Source: Pseudomonadota bacterium
GTDB taxonomy: Bacteria; Pseudomonadota; Gammaproteobacteria; Steroidobacterales; Steroidobacteraceae
DNA: 64,000 nt
NCBI GenBank assembly: GCA_037200975.1
Contig: JBBCGI010000001.1
Coordinates: 2,046,001 to 2,110,000 of the forward strand
Direction: 5' to 3'
The position numbers and the translations under genes were made by a program. The notes beneath the pieces were generated by a model. The model saw only the letters and a list, made by a program, of their open reading frames with translations, ran no database searches and was not told where the DNA came from. This document shows, one piece after another, positions 1 through 8,892 of this stretch. Each line of letters starts with the position of its first letter. Position 1 is the first letter of the stretch.

Positions 1-259
1 AGGCGTGGCTGGGGCGGGCGTAGCAATAAATGCAGCCGTGTTCGCAGCCGCGGTATGGATTGATGGACGCCTGGAAAAGGATGTCGGGCGATTTGTTGCG
101 GCTGATGATCGAGCGCGCGGGCTCGGGCAACACGATGGTTTCGCGCTTGTCGGGTTCTTCGTCCTCGTACCAGCCGTCGTGCTCGAGGGTTTGCGTCAGC
201 TTGTCGAAGCGGCCGGGGGGCTGTGACAACGCACCCCGGCCTTTGATTGAGCCTGCCAT
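1..259 (-). CDS. PA0069-family radical SAM protein, N-terminal part (cut by window edge)
   Basis: The reading frame opens at an ATG (259-257) and runs off the left edge after 86 codons. It carries the radical SAM cluster motif CEHGCIYC at residues 72-79 (Cys72, Cys76, Cys79), preceded by SRNKSPDI and SINPYRG. This is the N-terminal layout of the PA0069/Rv2578c-like radical SAM family, which has CxxxCxxC rather than the usual CxxxCxxC within a TIM-barrel start. The family binds a 4Fe-4S cluster and S-adenosylmethionine; its substrate is not settled. The early GRGALSQPPGRF segment is also typical. A long palindrome (325-425) lies between this start and the upstream MFS stop, so the two leftward genes are probably transcribed separately. 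Family assignment is firm; function is unknown. Confidence 0.85.
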   Translation of the reverse strand, partial: MAGSIKGRGALSQPPGRFDKLTQTLEHDGWYEDEEPDKRETIVLPEPARSIISRNKSPDILFQASINPYRGCEHGCIYCYARPSHA

Positions 260-324
260 GCGCGAACTGTATTTATGTACAGGTCGCGCGTAAATCCAGT
301 TCGGCTGGGTGCGCGGAGCTGTAC

Positions 325-425
325 GGAGAGTGGTGCCGGGGTGCAATTCTCGTAATTGAGCCGGTGCCGGGTGGTCACAACAACGCTCGCTCAATTACGA
401 GAATTGCACCCCGGCACCACTCTCC
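325..425. repeat. Palindromic element 1 (36-bp perfect arms, GGTGCCGGG tip)
   Basis: Arms at 325-360 and 390-425 are perfectly complementary over 36 bp, with a 29-nt loop. The loop holds a further copy of the tip sequence (CCGGTGCCGGGTGG near 361). The right arm runs one base into the stop codon of the leftward MFS gene. The arms contain GTGGTGCCGGGGTGC followed by an AT-richer inner part. It is the first of five related palindromes in the window. It may act as a transcription terminator for the MFS gene or be a REP-like mobile hairpin. Confidence 0.9.
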
Positions 426-1735
426 TAGTGCGTCGGTTCGGGGAAGCGGTCGAGCTTGCGCAGCTCGGGGAAGATTTTCATATACGAGCCGACGACGATG
501 AGCGTCGCACAGCCGCCGAGCACGACGGCCCGCACCGTGCCGAGATATTTTCCGGTCACGCCCGATTCGAATTCTCCGAGTTCGTTCGACGCGCCGATGA
601 ACATGGAATTCACCGCGCTCACGCGGCCACGGATCGCATCCGGCGTTTCGAGCTGCACCAGCAGCTGGCGGACGAACACGCTGACCATGTCGCCCGCGCC
701 TAACAAGGCGAGCACGAACAGCGACAGCCAGAAGTTGGTCGACAGGCCGAGAATGATGGTCGCGACGCCGAACACCGCGACGCCACCGAACATCCAGCGC
801 CCGGCGTGCCGCTCGATCGCGCGCAGGCCGAGTACCAGCGCAACGATCGCCGCACCCACGCCTGGCGCCGCGCGCAGCAGCCCGAGGCCCGCGCTGTCCA
901 CGTGCAGGATGTCGGTGGCGAACACCGGCAACAGCGCGGTCGCGCCGCCGAACAACACCGCGAACAGGTCGAGCGAGATCGCGCCTAACAAAGGCTTTTT
1001 CGACACGACGAAACGGAAACCGTCGAGCACGTTGTGCCAGCGCCATTGGGTCGCCGGACCCTGCGAGGGTTGCGGGCGCACCGGCCGTACGTTCACGACC
1101 AGCAACACGGTGAGCGTCAGCAGCGCGCACGCGATGCCGTACACGACGTGGTAGCCGAAGATCGCGAGCAGGCCGCCGATCGAAGGGCCCACGATCACGC
1201 CGCTCTGGAACAACACCGCGTTGACCGACACCGCGCCCGGCAACATGTTCTTCGGCACCAGATTCGGCGTCATCGCCTGGCCCGCGGGCGCCCAGAAGGC
1301 GCGCGCCACGCCTAGCAACATGACCGCGCCGAACACGATGCCGACGCGCGTGCTGCCCGACAACGTGAACCACAGCAGGATCGCGGCGCCGGTGAGTTCC
1401 GCCGTGTACGCGCAGGCGATGATGATGCGCCGGTCGAAGCGGTCCGCGATCTGCCCGCCCGGCAACACCAGCGCGAGGAACGGCAGGAACTGCGCCAGAC
1501 CGATGAAACCGAGATCGAGCTGGTCGCGCGTGAGCTTCCACACCTGGAAACCGACGACGACGTTGATCATCTGCCAGGCCAGCGTGCCGGACAGCCGCGC
1601 GAAGGCATAGCGGGCGAAATCGGGCTGGCTCAACGCCTGCAAGGCAGGCGAACGGGAATTCGTACTCAAGGTGCGCGGGGGACTCGAAGCTGCGAGCCCG
1701 CACTTTAACTGGTAACGTCGCGCTCCGGTGACCAT
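425..1735 (-). CDS. MFS transporter (DHA3/EntS-like)
   Basis: A protein of about 436 residues with roughly 12 hydrophobic helices. The loop after helix 2 reads GGQIADRFDRR, the MFS motif A region, and the start of the transmembrane part (FARYAFARLSGTLAWQM) resembles the EntS/DHA3 branch of drug or siderophore exporters. Substrate cannot be read from the sequence. The ATG at 1735 leaves only 27 bp to the divergent DUF885 gene and has a weak ribosome binding site. A TTG at 1669 (protein starting at LSTNSRSP) would leave a more normal promoter gap, so the start is uncertain. Two copies of the word CCTAACAA (TTGTTAGG on the coding strand, Leu-Leu-Gly) occur here at 699 and 984. Confidence 0.85.
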   Translation of the reverse strand: MVTGARRYQLKCGLAASSPPRTLSTNSRSPALQALSQPDFARYAFARLSGTLAWQMINVVVGFQVWKLTRDQLDLGFIGLAQFLPFLALVLPGGQIADRFDRRIIIACAYTAELTGAAILLWFTLSGSTRVGIVFGAVMLLGVARAFWAPAGQAMTPNLVPKNMLPGAVSVNAVLFQSGVIVGPSIGGLLAIFGYHVVYGIACALLTLTVLLVVNVRPVRPQPSQGPATQWRWHNVLDGFRFVVSKKPLLGAISLDLFAVLFGGATALLPVFATDILHVDSAGLGLLRAAPGVGAAIVALVLGLRAIERHAGRWMFGGVAVFGVATIILGLSTNFWLSLFVLALLGAGDMVSVFVRQLLVQLETPDAIRGRVSAVNSMFIGASNELGEFESGVTGKYLGTVRAVVLGGCATLIVVGSYMKIFPELRKLDRFPEPTH

Positions 1736-1762
1736 TGCGTCCGTTTTGACGAGGGCGATGCG

Positions 1763-3577
1763 ATGAAGAGGCGAGTCATTGCCTGTGCCGCGGTTCTGGC
1801 CCTGTGCGCGTGCGCGCCGCTGCCGCCACTGCCCGAGCCGCCGCCGGCTCCGCCCCCGCCGCCACCCAGCGCCGACCCGCAATTCGAGGCGCTCGCCGCG
1901 CGTTACCTGCGCGAGTCCACCGCGCTTTCTCCGGTCAACGCGACCCGGCTCGGCGATCACCGTTTCGACGATCGCCTGGACGACGTGAGCGCCGCCGGCT
2001 GGCAGAACAAGCTGGAGTTCACCGCGCTCTATCTATCGGCGCTGGATTCGATCGAGACGGCGAAGCTGTCGCGCGCCAACCAGGTGGACGCGCTGCTGCT
2101 GCGCCACGACCTCGAGTTCGACCGCTGGCAACTGCAGACCCTGGAGGAGTGGCGCTGGAATCCGCTCGTCTACACGCGCATCGCCGGTGACGGCCTCAAC
2201 AACCTCATCGCGCGCGAGTTCGCCCCGCTCGACGAACGCATGCGCAATCTCGGCAAACGGCTCGACGAGCTGCCGCGGCTGCTCGCGCAGCAGCGCGAAG
2301 TGCTGGTGCCCGCGCGCGTGCCGAAAGTTTTCGCGGAGACCGCGGCCCGGCAGAACGCCGGGCTCGTGGCGATGCTCGACGGCGAGATCGGTGCGCAACT
2401 GACCGCGCTGCCCGCCGAACAGCAGGCAACCCTGCGCGCCAGCATCGCGAAGGCGCGCAGCGCGCTCAACCAGCAGCAGATCTGGCTCGAGAAGCGGCTC
2501 ACGCCCGATGCCAAGGGCGACTTCCGGCTCGGCAAGGATCTCTACGACCAGAAACTCGCGCTGGCGTTGTTCTCGCCGCTGACGCGCGACCAGATCCGCA
2601 TACGCGCGCAGGCGGAGCTCGAGGCGTCGCATGTGGCGATGTATGAGATCGCGCGCACGGTGCTCAAGGATCCCGCGCTGAACAAGAAGCGCGCGGCGCC
2701 GCCCCTCCCGGACAAACCGGTCGATGCACAACGGCAACGCGCAATCCGCGCCGCACTCGAACTCGCCTACGCGCAACACCCGCAGCGCGACGGTGTGCTC
2801 GACGCCGCGCGCGCCGCGCTGCTCGACACCACGCGTTTCGTGCGCGAGAAAAACCTGGTGACACTGCCGGACGAGCCGCTCGAGATCATCGAGATGCCGG
2901 AATTCCAGCGCGGCGTGGCGCTGGCGTACTGCGATTCGCCCGGCCCGCTCGAGCCCGCGCAGAAAACCTTCTACGCGGTCTCGCCGATCCCGGCGCAGTG
3001 GACCCGCGCCCAGGTCGATTCCTTCCTGCGCGAATACAACTCGCGGTCGATCCAGAACCTCACGATCCACGAGGCCATGCCCGGGCACTATCTACAGCTC
3101 GCGCACGCGAACAAGTATCCCTCGACGCTGCGCGCCGTGCTGAGCTCGGGGCCGTTCGTCGAAGGCTGGGCCGTTTATGCCGAGCACCTGATGGTCGAAC
3201 AGGGCTACATGGACGGCGATCCGCTCATGAAACTCATCCAGCTCAAGTGGTACGTCCGCACCGTCGTCAATGCGCTGCTCGACCAGGCCGTACACGTCGA
3301 CGGCATCTCGCGCGAAGCGGCGATGCAGCTGCTGATGGAGTCGGCGTTCCAGGAGGAGCGCGAGGCGGCCGGCAAGTGGACACGCGCCCAGCTCACCTCG
3401 GCCCAACTACCCGTCTACTTCGTGGGTGCGCAGGAACACTTCGCACTGCGCGCGGAAGCGGAGCAACGCGCCGGCGCGGCATTCAACCTCAAGGATTATC
3501 ATGACAAGGTGCTGTCGTTCGGCTCGCCGCCGGTGCGCTTCGCGCGCGAGCTCATGTTCGAACTGCCGATCGAATAG
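1763..3577 (+). CDS. DUF885 family lipoprotein, putative metallopeptidase
   Basis: 604 residues. The N-terminus is a lipoprotein signal (ALCAC at about 14-18) followed by a Pro-rich linker (about 20-36), so the mature protein should be anchored in the outer membrane facing the periplasm. The DUF885 motif HEAMPGHY is at residues 436-443; it resembles the HExxH zinc site of M32-like peptidases. The start ATG has GAGGG upstream. A paralogue with the same architecture is at 50463-52247. Length is normal for the family. Peptidase activity is inferred from the motif, and the substrate is unknown. Confidence 0.88.
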   Translation: MKRRVIACAAVLALCACAPLPPLPEPPPAPPPPPPSADPQFEALAARYLRESTALSPVNATRLGDHRFDDRLDDVSAAGWQNKLEFTALYLSALDSIETAKLSRANQVDALLLRHDLEFDRWQLQTLEEWRWNPLVYTRIAGDGLNNLIAREFAPLDERMRNLGKRLDELPRLLAQQREVLVPARVPKVFAETAARQNAGLVAMLDGEIGAQLTALPAEQQATLRASIAKARSALNQQQIWLEKRLTPDAKGDFRLGKDLYDQKLALALFSPLTRDQIRIRAQAELEASHVAMYEIARTVLKDPALNKKRAAPPLPDKPVDAQRQRAIRAALELAYAQHPQRDGVLDAARAALLDTTRFVREKNLVTLPDEPLEIIEMPEFQRGVALAYCDSPGPLEPAQKTFYAVSPIPAQWTRAQVDSFLREYNSRSIQNLTIHEAMPGHYLQLAHANKYPSTLRAVLSSGPFVEGWAVYAEHLMVEQGYMDGDPLMKLIQLKWYVRTVVNALLDQAVHVDGISREAAMQLLMESAFQEEREAAGKWTRAQLTSAQLPVYFVGAQEHFALRAEAEQRAGAAFNLKDYHDKVLSFGSPPVRFARELMFELPIE

Positions 3578-3594
3578 CCGCTGAGACTAACTAG

Positions 3595-3912
3595 TCAGGC
3601 CGCGGGCGGAGGGTCGCCACCGTTCTTGTTCTGGCCGTTCCTGGCCTGGAAATTGCGCGCCATTTGCTCGGCCTTCGCCTTCGCTTTCTTCAGCCAGATG
3701 CGCGCCCAGGCGAATTCGAGGCTCAGGATGCCGAGACCGACCGGGATGACGACGAACGCCGGGCCGGGCAACACGATCATCAGGATGCCGACCACCAGCA
3801 CCGATCCGCCCACGATGCCGATGGCGATACGCTTGGCGATCTTGTAGGTGCCAAAGAGCGGGTGTTTGTCGTCGAACACCAAAAGAGACCTGATGACGGC
3901 AGCCGGGGGCAT
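3595..3912 (-). CDS. PGPGW-domain small membrane protein
   Basis: 105 residues with two hydrophobic segments (about 25-47 and 50-65) joined by the motif LPGPAFVVIPVGLGIL, followed by FAWARIWLKKAK. This is the PGPGW/TIGR02611 signature. The C-terminus is basic, then Asn-, Gly- and Pro-rich. Function is unknown. It converges with the DUF885 gene (17 bp gap) and lies downstream of ilvA on the same strand with a 54-bp gap. Confidence 0.8.
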   Translation of the reverse strand: MPPAAVIRSLLVFDDKHPLFGTYKIAKRIAIGIVGGSVLVVGILMIVLPGPAFVVIPVGLGILSLEFAWARIWLKKAKAKAEQMARNFQARNGQNKNGGDPPPAA

Positions 3913-3966
3913 TCTACACAGACCGGTGTTCCCGGCCGGTGTTCCCGGCGACGGCGTGAAAACCGC

Positions 3967-5487
3967 TCAGGAGCCGAGGAATATCCGGTAGACCGGATTG
4001 TTAGTCTCGTCGCTGTAGGAATAGTGCAGCACGTTGAGGTGATCGAGGAAGTCGGCCGTGTCAGCGGACGGCACGTCGATTCCGGCGAGGACGCGGCCGT
4101 AGTCGGACCCGTGGTTGCGGTAGTGGAACAACGTGATGTTCCAGCGGGTGCCGATGGCCCGCAGGAATTTCAGCAGCGCGCCCTTGCGTTCGGGAAATTC
4201 GAAACGGAACAGTCGCTCGCTGGCGACGTTGCCGTTCACGTGACCGCCCACCATGTAACGCACGTGTAACTTCGCGATCTCGTTGTCGGTCATGTCGGTG
4301 ACGCCGTAACCCGCGGCCCGCAGGCTCACGATCACTTCATCGCGCTCGTCACGCCCGCGCGCCAGGCCGAAGCCGACGAAAATCTGCGCGCGTTCCTTGG
4401 TGCCGTAGCGGTAGTTGAATTCCGTGACGGCGCGCGAGCCTAGAATTTCGCAGAACTTGAGAAAGCTGCCCGGCTGCTCGGGAATCTCGACCGCCAGCAG
4501 CGCTTCGCGTGCCTGGCCGAGATCCGATCGCTCGGCCACGTAACGCAGCTGATCGAAGTTCATGTTGGCGCCGCTGTTGATCGCGACGACGCGTTTGTCC
4601 TGCCACTGGTTCAACGCACAGTACTTCTTGATGCCGGCGACGGCGAGTGCACCGGCGGGCTCGACGATGCTGCGCGTGTCCTCGAACACGTCCTGGATGC
4701 CGGCGCAGATTTCGTCGGTGTCGACCAGCACGACTTCATCGACGTGTTCGCGGCACAGGCGGAAGGTTTCCTCCCCGACGCGCCGCACCGCGACGCCGTC
4801 GGCGAAGATGCCGACGCGATCGAGCATCACGCGTTTCTTGGCGCGCAACGATTCGTACATCGCGGCCGCATCGACCGGCTCCACGCCGACGATCCGGAGC
4901 TTGGGATTGAGATACTTCGCGTACACGGCGATGCCGGCGATCAGACCTCCACCGCCCACGGGCACGAAGATCGCGTCGATGTCGCCGCGCGACTGCCGCA
5001 GTATCTCCACCGCGATGGTGCCCTGGCCCGCGATGACGTCCGGGTCGTCAAACGGGTGCACGAACGCCAGGTTGCGTTCGCGCACGATGGTCTGCGCATG
5101 TTCGTACGCGCTGTCGTAGTCGTCGCCGTGCAACACGACCTCGCCGCCCAGATCCCGCACCGCGCTGACCTTGATGCTGGGCGTCGTCTGCGGCATCACG
5201 ATCGTCGCGGGAATGCCGCGCTTCTTCGCGGCCAGCGCCACGCCCTGCGCATGATTACCCGCCGATGCACACACCACACCGCGTTTCGCCACCGACTCCG
5301 ACAGGTGCGCGATCTTGTTGTACGCGCCGCGCAACTTGAACGAGAACACCGGCTGCAGATCCTCGCGCTTGAGCAACACGGTGTTGCCGATGCGGCGTGA
5401 CAGCCGCGGCGCCGCTTCCAGTGGGGATTCCATCGCCACGTCGTAGACGCGGGCGCGGAGGATTCGCTCGATGTAGTTGTCGGTCAT
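3967..5487 (-). CDS. ilvA: Threonine dehydratase, biosynthetic (threonine ammonia-lyase)
   Basis: Deaminates L-threonine to 2-oxobutanoate with PLP, the first step of isoleucine synthesis. 506 residues, close to the E. coli IlvA length. The PLP lysine is Lys51 in FSFKLRGAYNKI. The phosphate-binding glycine loop GGGGLIAG follows, and two ACT-like regulatory repeats fill the last ~170 residues (EIPEQPGSFLKF and EFPERKGALLKF are the repeat starts). This is the isoleucine-sensitive long form, not the short catabolic TdcB type. It stands apart from the ilv operon at 22-25 kb. The start ATG is followed by TDNYIERIL, the normal family start. Confidence 0.96.
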   Translation of the reverse strand: MTDNYIERILRARVYDVAMESPLEAAPRLSRRIGNTVLLKREDLQPVFSFKLRGAYNKIAHLSESVAKRGVVCASAGNHAQGVALAAKKRGIPATIVMPQTTPSIKVSAVRDLGGEVVLHGDDYDSAYEHAQTIVRERNLAFVHPFDDPDVIAGQGTIAVEILRQSRGDIDAIFVPVGGGGLIAGIAVYAKYLNPKLRIVGVEPVDAAAMYESLRAKKRVMLDRVGIFADGVAVRRVGEETFRLCREHVDEVVLVDTDEICAGIQDVFEDTRSIVEPAGALAVAGIKKYCALNQWQDKRVVAINSGANMNFDQLRYVAERSDLGQAREALLAVEIPEQPGSFLKFCEILGSRAVTEFNYRYGTKERAQIFVGFGLARGRDERDEVIVSLRAAGYGVTDMTDNEIAKLHVRYMVGGHVNGNVASERLFRFEFPERKGALLKFLRAIGTRWNITLFHYRNHGSDYGRVLAGIDVPSADTADFLDHLNVLHYSYSDETNNPVYRIFLGS

Positions 5488-5512
5488 AAGGGACCGACAT
5501 CTTAACAGCGTG

Positions 5513-7024
5513 TCAGCTGCGCACGGTGTAGCGGAACTGCGTCCTGCCTACCGTCACCCGGTCGCCGTCCTTGAGGACCTGCCGCGCGACGCGTTTGCCG
5601 TTGACGAACACGCCATTGGTGCTGTTCAGGTCTTCGATCGAGGTATGCACCGGCCCCGCCAGCAGCACCGCGTGGTAGCGGCTGATGTGCTTGGTATCGA
5701 GCACCAGTTCGTTGTCCGGGCCGCGGCCGATACGCGTGCGGCGGCCGAGCACGTGGACGAAATCGGTGTTGCCATTGGTGCGGATCAGCACGCGCGCCGG
5801 ACCTTCGAGCGTGACCTCGTCGCCGGCCTGCGCGGCGGCTTCGACCGCGGCAACTGCCGCGACGCGTTTCTCGAGATCGCCTTCGAGCTGCTGGATGCGG
5901 CTGTCGCGCTGCAGGATGGAGCGCTGACTCTCGGCGATGACCGCGCGCCATTCATCGACGGTGACATTGGCCTCTTCGAGCTTGCCGGTCTTGTCGCGGA
6001 CTTCGATTTCGAGATTGCGGATGCTTTCTTCCGCCACCTGCAGGTCTTCGTCCTTCTCGCCGGCGCGCGTCTGCGCGGCGCGCAGCTCGGCATTGAGCGT
6101 GCGGATCTGTTCGTTGAGCGCGACGATCTCCGCGCGCAGGTGCGGCACGTGCGGATCGGTGGCGGCGAGCGCGTCGGTGAGGCGCGCGCCCATCGAACTC
6201 TCGCGCTGCTGGCGCGCCTGCAGATCCGCCTCGAGCACGCCGATCTGCCGGTCGCGGCGCGCCACCGAAGCCCGCAGGTTGACGATGTCGGCTTCGAGAC
6301 GCGAGCAGCGTTCCTGCGCGGAATTCAGCAGCGTGTTCTTCGCCGCGATCATCTTCGCCTGGGTGGCGCAGTCGGTCTCGAGCGCCGCGATGCGTTCGCC
6401 GCTCGCGAACAACTGGTCTTCGAGCCCGGGCTGATCGGCGCTTTGTACACCCAGGCGCGCGCGCGCGGTGTGCAGCGCTTCGAGGCTCTTGCCTAACTGC
6501 TCGCGCAGCTGCACGGTCTCCGCGTTGGCGCGGGCGATGGCGACGCCGCGCTCGGCATCGCCGATCCGCGCACGTTCGTTCAATTCCACGATGCGCCGTT
6601 CCGTGCTGGCGAGCGCATTGCGCAGTTCTTCGATGAGCGGCGGCGACGGCGGCAGCACGATCGGAGCGGCGGCCGAGGCGGTGCGCGGCGCGGGCGCGAC
6701 CTGTGGCACGGGCACGGCGGTCGCCATCGTGATCTTGTTGGCCTTGCCCTTCCCGGCCTTGGCTTCCGCGACGGGCGGCAACGCCGGCATCTCGAGCGTT
6801 CCGCTGTGCTCGAGCGGATCGTGCATTGCCGCGGCTGCCGGTGCCGGCATCATCGCGGTCGATTCCGCTTCCTGCGGCGCGCTCACGGCGGGCGCTACCC
6901 AGTTGTCGGTGTGCGAAATGGTTTCGAGCGTCGACTCGTAGGCCGCAACGTCGAGCACCGGCAGTTCGGCCGTCGCCTCATTGTCGACGTCGGTCGTGGA
7001 CGCGCTCGTATTCACCGGTGGCAT
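5513..7024 (-). CDS. FHA-domain protein with long coiled coil
   Basis: 503 residues in three parts: an acidic and Ala/Pro-rich low-complexity N-terminus (1-125), a long heptad-rich coiled coil (about 130-400, with RERARIGDAERG-type and LREQLGKSLEAL stretches), and a C-terminal FHA domain (about 405-503). The phosphothreonine-reading residues are present: IGRGPDN, HISRYHAVL and NSTNGVFVNG. No signal peptide or membrane helix, so it is likely cytoplasmic. It probably scaffolds partners through phosphothreonine, but no Ser/Thr kinase or phosphatase lies in the window. The gene is monocistronic, 25 bp upstream of ilvA on the same strand. Confidence 0.85.
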   Translation of the reverse strand: MPPVNTSASTTDVDNEATAELPVLDVAAYESTLETISHTDNWVAPAVSAPQEAESTAMMPAPAAAAMHDPLEHSGTLEMPALPPVAEAKAGKGKANKITMATAVPVPQVAPAPRTASAAAPIVLPPSPPLIEELRNALASTERRIVELNERARIGDAERGVAIARANAETVQLREQLGKSLEALHTARARLGVQSADQPGLEDQLFASGERIAALETDCATQAKMIAAKNTLLNSAQERCSRLEADIVNLRASVARRDRQIGVLEADLQARQQRESSMGARLTDALAATDPHVPHLRAEIVALNEQIRTLNAELRAAQTRAGEKDEDLQVAEESIRNLEIEVRDKTGKLEEANVTVDEWRAVIAESQRSILQRDSRIQQLEGDLEKRVAAVAAVEAAAQAGDEVTLEGPARVLIRTNGNTDFVHVLGRRTRIGRGPDNELVLDTKHISRYHAVLLAGPVHTSIEDLNSTNGVFVNGKRVARQVLKDGDRVTVGRTQFRYTVRS

Positions 7025-7112
7025 CGCGGATGTTCCCCAGAGCCTGATTTTTCTGCGGGAATTCTAGCCCTGGGGTTCCGCGGGTTGGATGAGAACTTCT
7101 ACGCGGACCTTC

Positions 7113-7137
7113 GAAATGCGAATGCGCTTCGCATTTC
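7113..7137. other. Intergenic perfect hairpin (10-bp stem, 5-nt loop)
   Basis: GAAATGCGAA at 7113-7122 pairs perfectly with 7128-7137 across the loop TGCGC. It lies in the 251-bp gap between the FHA gene start (7024) and the alpha/beta hydrolase start (7276), which diverge. There is no T-tract on either side, so it is not an obvious terminator; an operator or mRNA leader structure is possible. The rest of the gap shows no clear feature. Confidence 0.55.
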
Positions 7138-7275
7138 TGTCAAATCCGCGCGTTCCGGCCGTCGCCTGCGGTAGGAGGCCGCCGACGATCCGGACGGCGG
7201 GCCGGCAACCGCTCAGGGTTCTCCCGGGCGGCGAGGCGATTCGAACCCGGCTCTTTGCGGTATCGTGACGCCCCG

Positions 7276-7980
7276 ATGGACACACAAACCGCGACGCCGC
7301 GCCTGCGCCGTGCCTATTTCGAGTGCCGCTACGGCCAATTGCACGTTCACAACGCCATCCCGGCGGGTGGCGGCTTCGACGAGCAAACCACCCTCATCTG
7401 CCTGCATGCCAGCAGCACCACCGGGCGTGCGTTCCTGCCGCTGTCGAAAATTCTCGGCCTGACGCGTTCGGTGTACAGCCCCGACACGCCCGGATGCGGC
7501 GAATCCGACGGCCCGCCCGGCGCGTTGTCGGTGGCGGGTTTTGCGGAAGCCATCGGGGATTTCCTCGATTCGATGCGTTTCCGGCAGATCGACTTGTTAG
7601 GCGCGCACTCGGGCGCGGCGGTGGCCGCGGAGCTCGCCATCTCGCGGCCGAAGGTGGTTCGCAAGGTGATCATGGTCGGCGCTCCGGCGCTCGACGAAAG
7701 CGAGCGCCGGAGTTATCGCGATCTGTCGGCGCCCGAGGGGACGCCGCCTGGCGCGTTGGCAGCGCGCGCCGCGCTCATCGACTGGAAAGCGGAAAGCCGC
7801 CTGCCACTCGTCAAACAACCTTTGCTGGTCCTGCGGCCGCGCGACAATTTCTGGGAAGCCGGCGGGCGCGTGGCGAAACTCAAGCCCGGCGCGAAAGTGG
7901 TCGATCTGCCCGAATACGACAAACGCATCCTCGAGACGCAGCCGCAGCTGGTCGCGAAACAGCTGTCAGTATTTCTCTAG
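7276..7980 (+). CDS. Alpha/beta hydrolase
   Basis: 234 residues from the ATG at 7276; an upstream in-frame TTG (7255) lacks support. The N-terminal half holds an oxyanion-type HASSTTGRAF region and a DTPGCGESDGP strand-turn, both typical of alpha/beta hydrolases. The nucleophile elbow is GAHSGAAVA, giving Ser in the GxSxG-like position (Gly-Ala-His-Ser-Gly). The C-terminus has LVLRPRDNFWEA for the acid strand, but I do not see a clean catalytic His, so activity is not certain. It overlaps the convergent GNAT gene by 15 bp. Leu-Leu-Gly is written TTG-TTA-GGC at 7594. Confidence 0.78.
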   Translation: MDTQTATPRLRRAYFECRYGQLHVHNAIPAGGGFDEQTTLICLHASSTTGRAFLPLSKILGLTRSVYSPDTPGCGESDGPPGALSVAGFAEAIGDFLDSMRFRQIDLLGAHSGAAVAAELAISRPKVVRKVIMVGAPALDESERRSYRDLSAPEGTPPGALAARAALIDWKAESRLPLVKQPLLVLRPRDNFWEAGGRVAKLKPGAKVVDLPEYDKRILETQPQLVAKQLSVFL

Positions 7981-8742
7981 AGGCGGCGGCGCCTCGGCCG
8001 AGTCGCGCTGGACGAAGCGGGCGGTGAGTTCGGACAGGCGCAGCTTCTGCAAGCCCGCGGCGTCGAAGTTCGCCGGATCCAGCCAGCGTAGATAGGCGTC
8101 CTTCAGGCCGCCGTTCCAGTCACCGTCGATGATCGCGAACCAGGTGGTATCGCGGTTGCGTCCCTTGTTGACGATGGCCTGGCGGAACATGCCTTCGTAG
8201 CTGAACCCGAGGCGCACGGCCGCGGCCCGCGACGGCAGGTTGCAGCTGTCGCATTTCCACTCGTAGCGCCGGTAGCCGAGCGCGAATACGTTCGCCGCAG
8301 CCAGGAACATGGCTTCGGTCGCGGCGCGGGTCTGCGCGAGCCGCGGCGAAAAGTAGATGTTGCCCACCTCGATCACGCCGTGTCTGGGATCGATGCGCAG
8401 GTAGCTGCAACTACCCACCGCGCGGCCGCTTTGCGCGTCGACGATGGCGTAGAACTGCGGATCGCGCGACGTCTGCGCGCCCTCCGCCCATTGCCGGTAT
8501 GCGGCGAAATCCGCGAACGGCCCATGAAACGAGTACGTCCAGCGCGTGCCGTCACGATCCTCGGCCTGCGCCTCGTAGAGGTCGGCCGCGTGCCTCGCTG
8601 CATCGAGCGGCTCCAACCGGCAATAACGCCCGGTCAACGTCAGGTGCGGCGGAAACGGCGGCGATATCCAGCCGGGCAGATCGAGACCTACGGGCTGGCC
8701 GAATTCGTTGAGCCGGTAGTTCTTGTTGGGCGCGTCCGTCAT
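7966..8742 (-). CDS. GNAT family N-acetyltransferase (RimJ/RimL-like)
   Basis: 258 residues. LTGRYCRLEPLD at the N-terminus and VIEVGNIYFSPRLAQTRAATEAM in the middle match the RimJ/RimL branch of GNAT enzymes, which use acetyl-CoA to acylate amino groups on proteins or small molecules. The acetyl-CoA loop region is RLAQTRAATEA, and ECKCDSCNLPSRAA-like residues (WKCDSCNLPSRAAAVRLGF) complete the fold. It overlaps the 3' end of the rightward hydrolase. The start ATG is 150 bp from the divergent S9 peptidase start. The substrate is not predictable. Confidence 0.85.
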   Translation of the reverse strand: MTDAPNKNYRLNEFGQPVGLDLPGWISPPFPPHLTLTGRYCRLEPLDAARHAADLYEAQAEDRDGTRWTYSFHGPFADFAAYRQWAEGAQTSRDPQFYAIVDAQSGRAVGSCSYLRIDPRHGVIEVGNIYFSPRLAQTRAATEAMFLAAANVFALGYRRYEWKCDSCNLPSRAAAVRLGFSYEGMFRQAIVNKGRNRDTTWFAIIDGDWNGGLKDAYLRWLDPANFDAAGLQKLRLSELTARFVQRDSAEAPPPLEKY

Positions 8743-8892
8743 GGCCGTGATTCTCGCACCACTGCTCGCCTGAACGAAGGCACACCGGGTCGAGGCGATC
8801 GGGAAAAGCTTGCCTCGACAAATCGTGCCTCGTCAGAATGGCGTTCATTCGCGCCACGGCAGAAACGGCGCCAAACCATCCGCGGGGAATTC

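Noticed and set aside
375-1703. 442-codon frame overlapping the MFS gene
   Set aside because: Low-complexity Arg-rich product; the overlapping frame has 12 clear membrane helices.
7233-7260. TTCGAA stretch resembling a tRNA T-loop (GCGATTCGAACCCGG)
   Set aside because: The flanking 5-bp stems do not pair in either direction, and no acceptor, D or anticodon arms lie within 80 bp.
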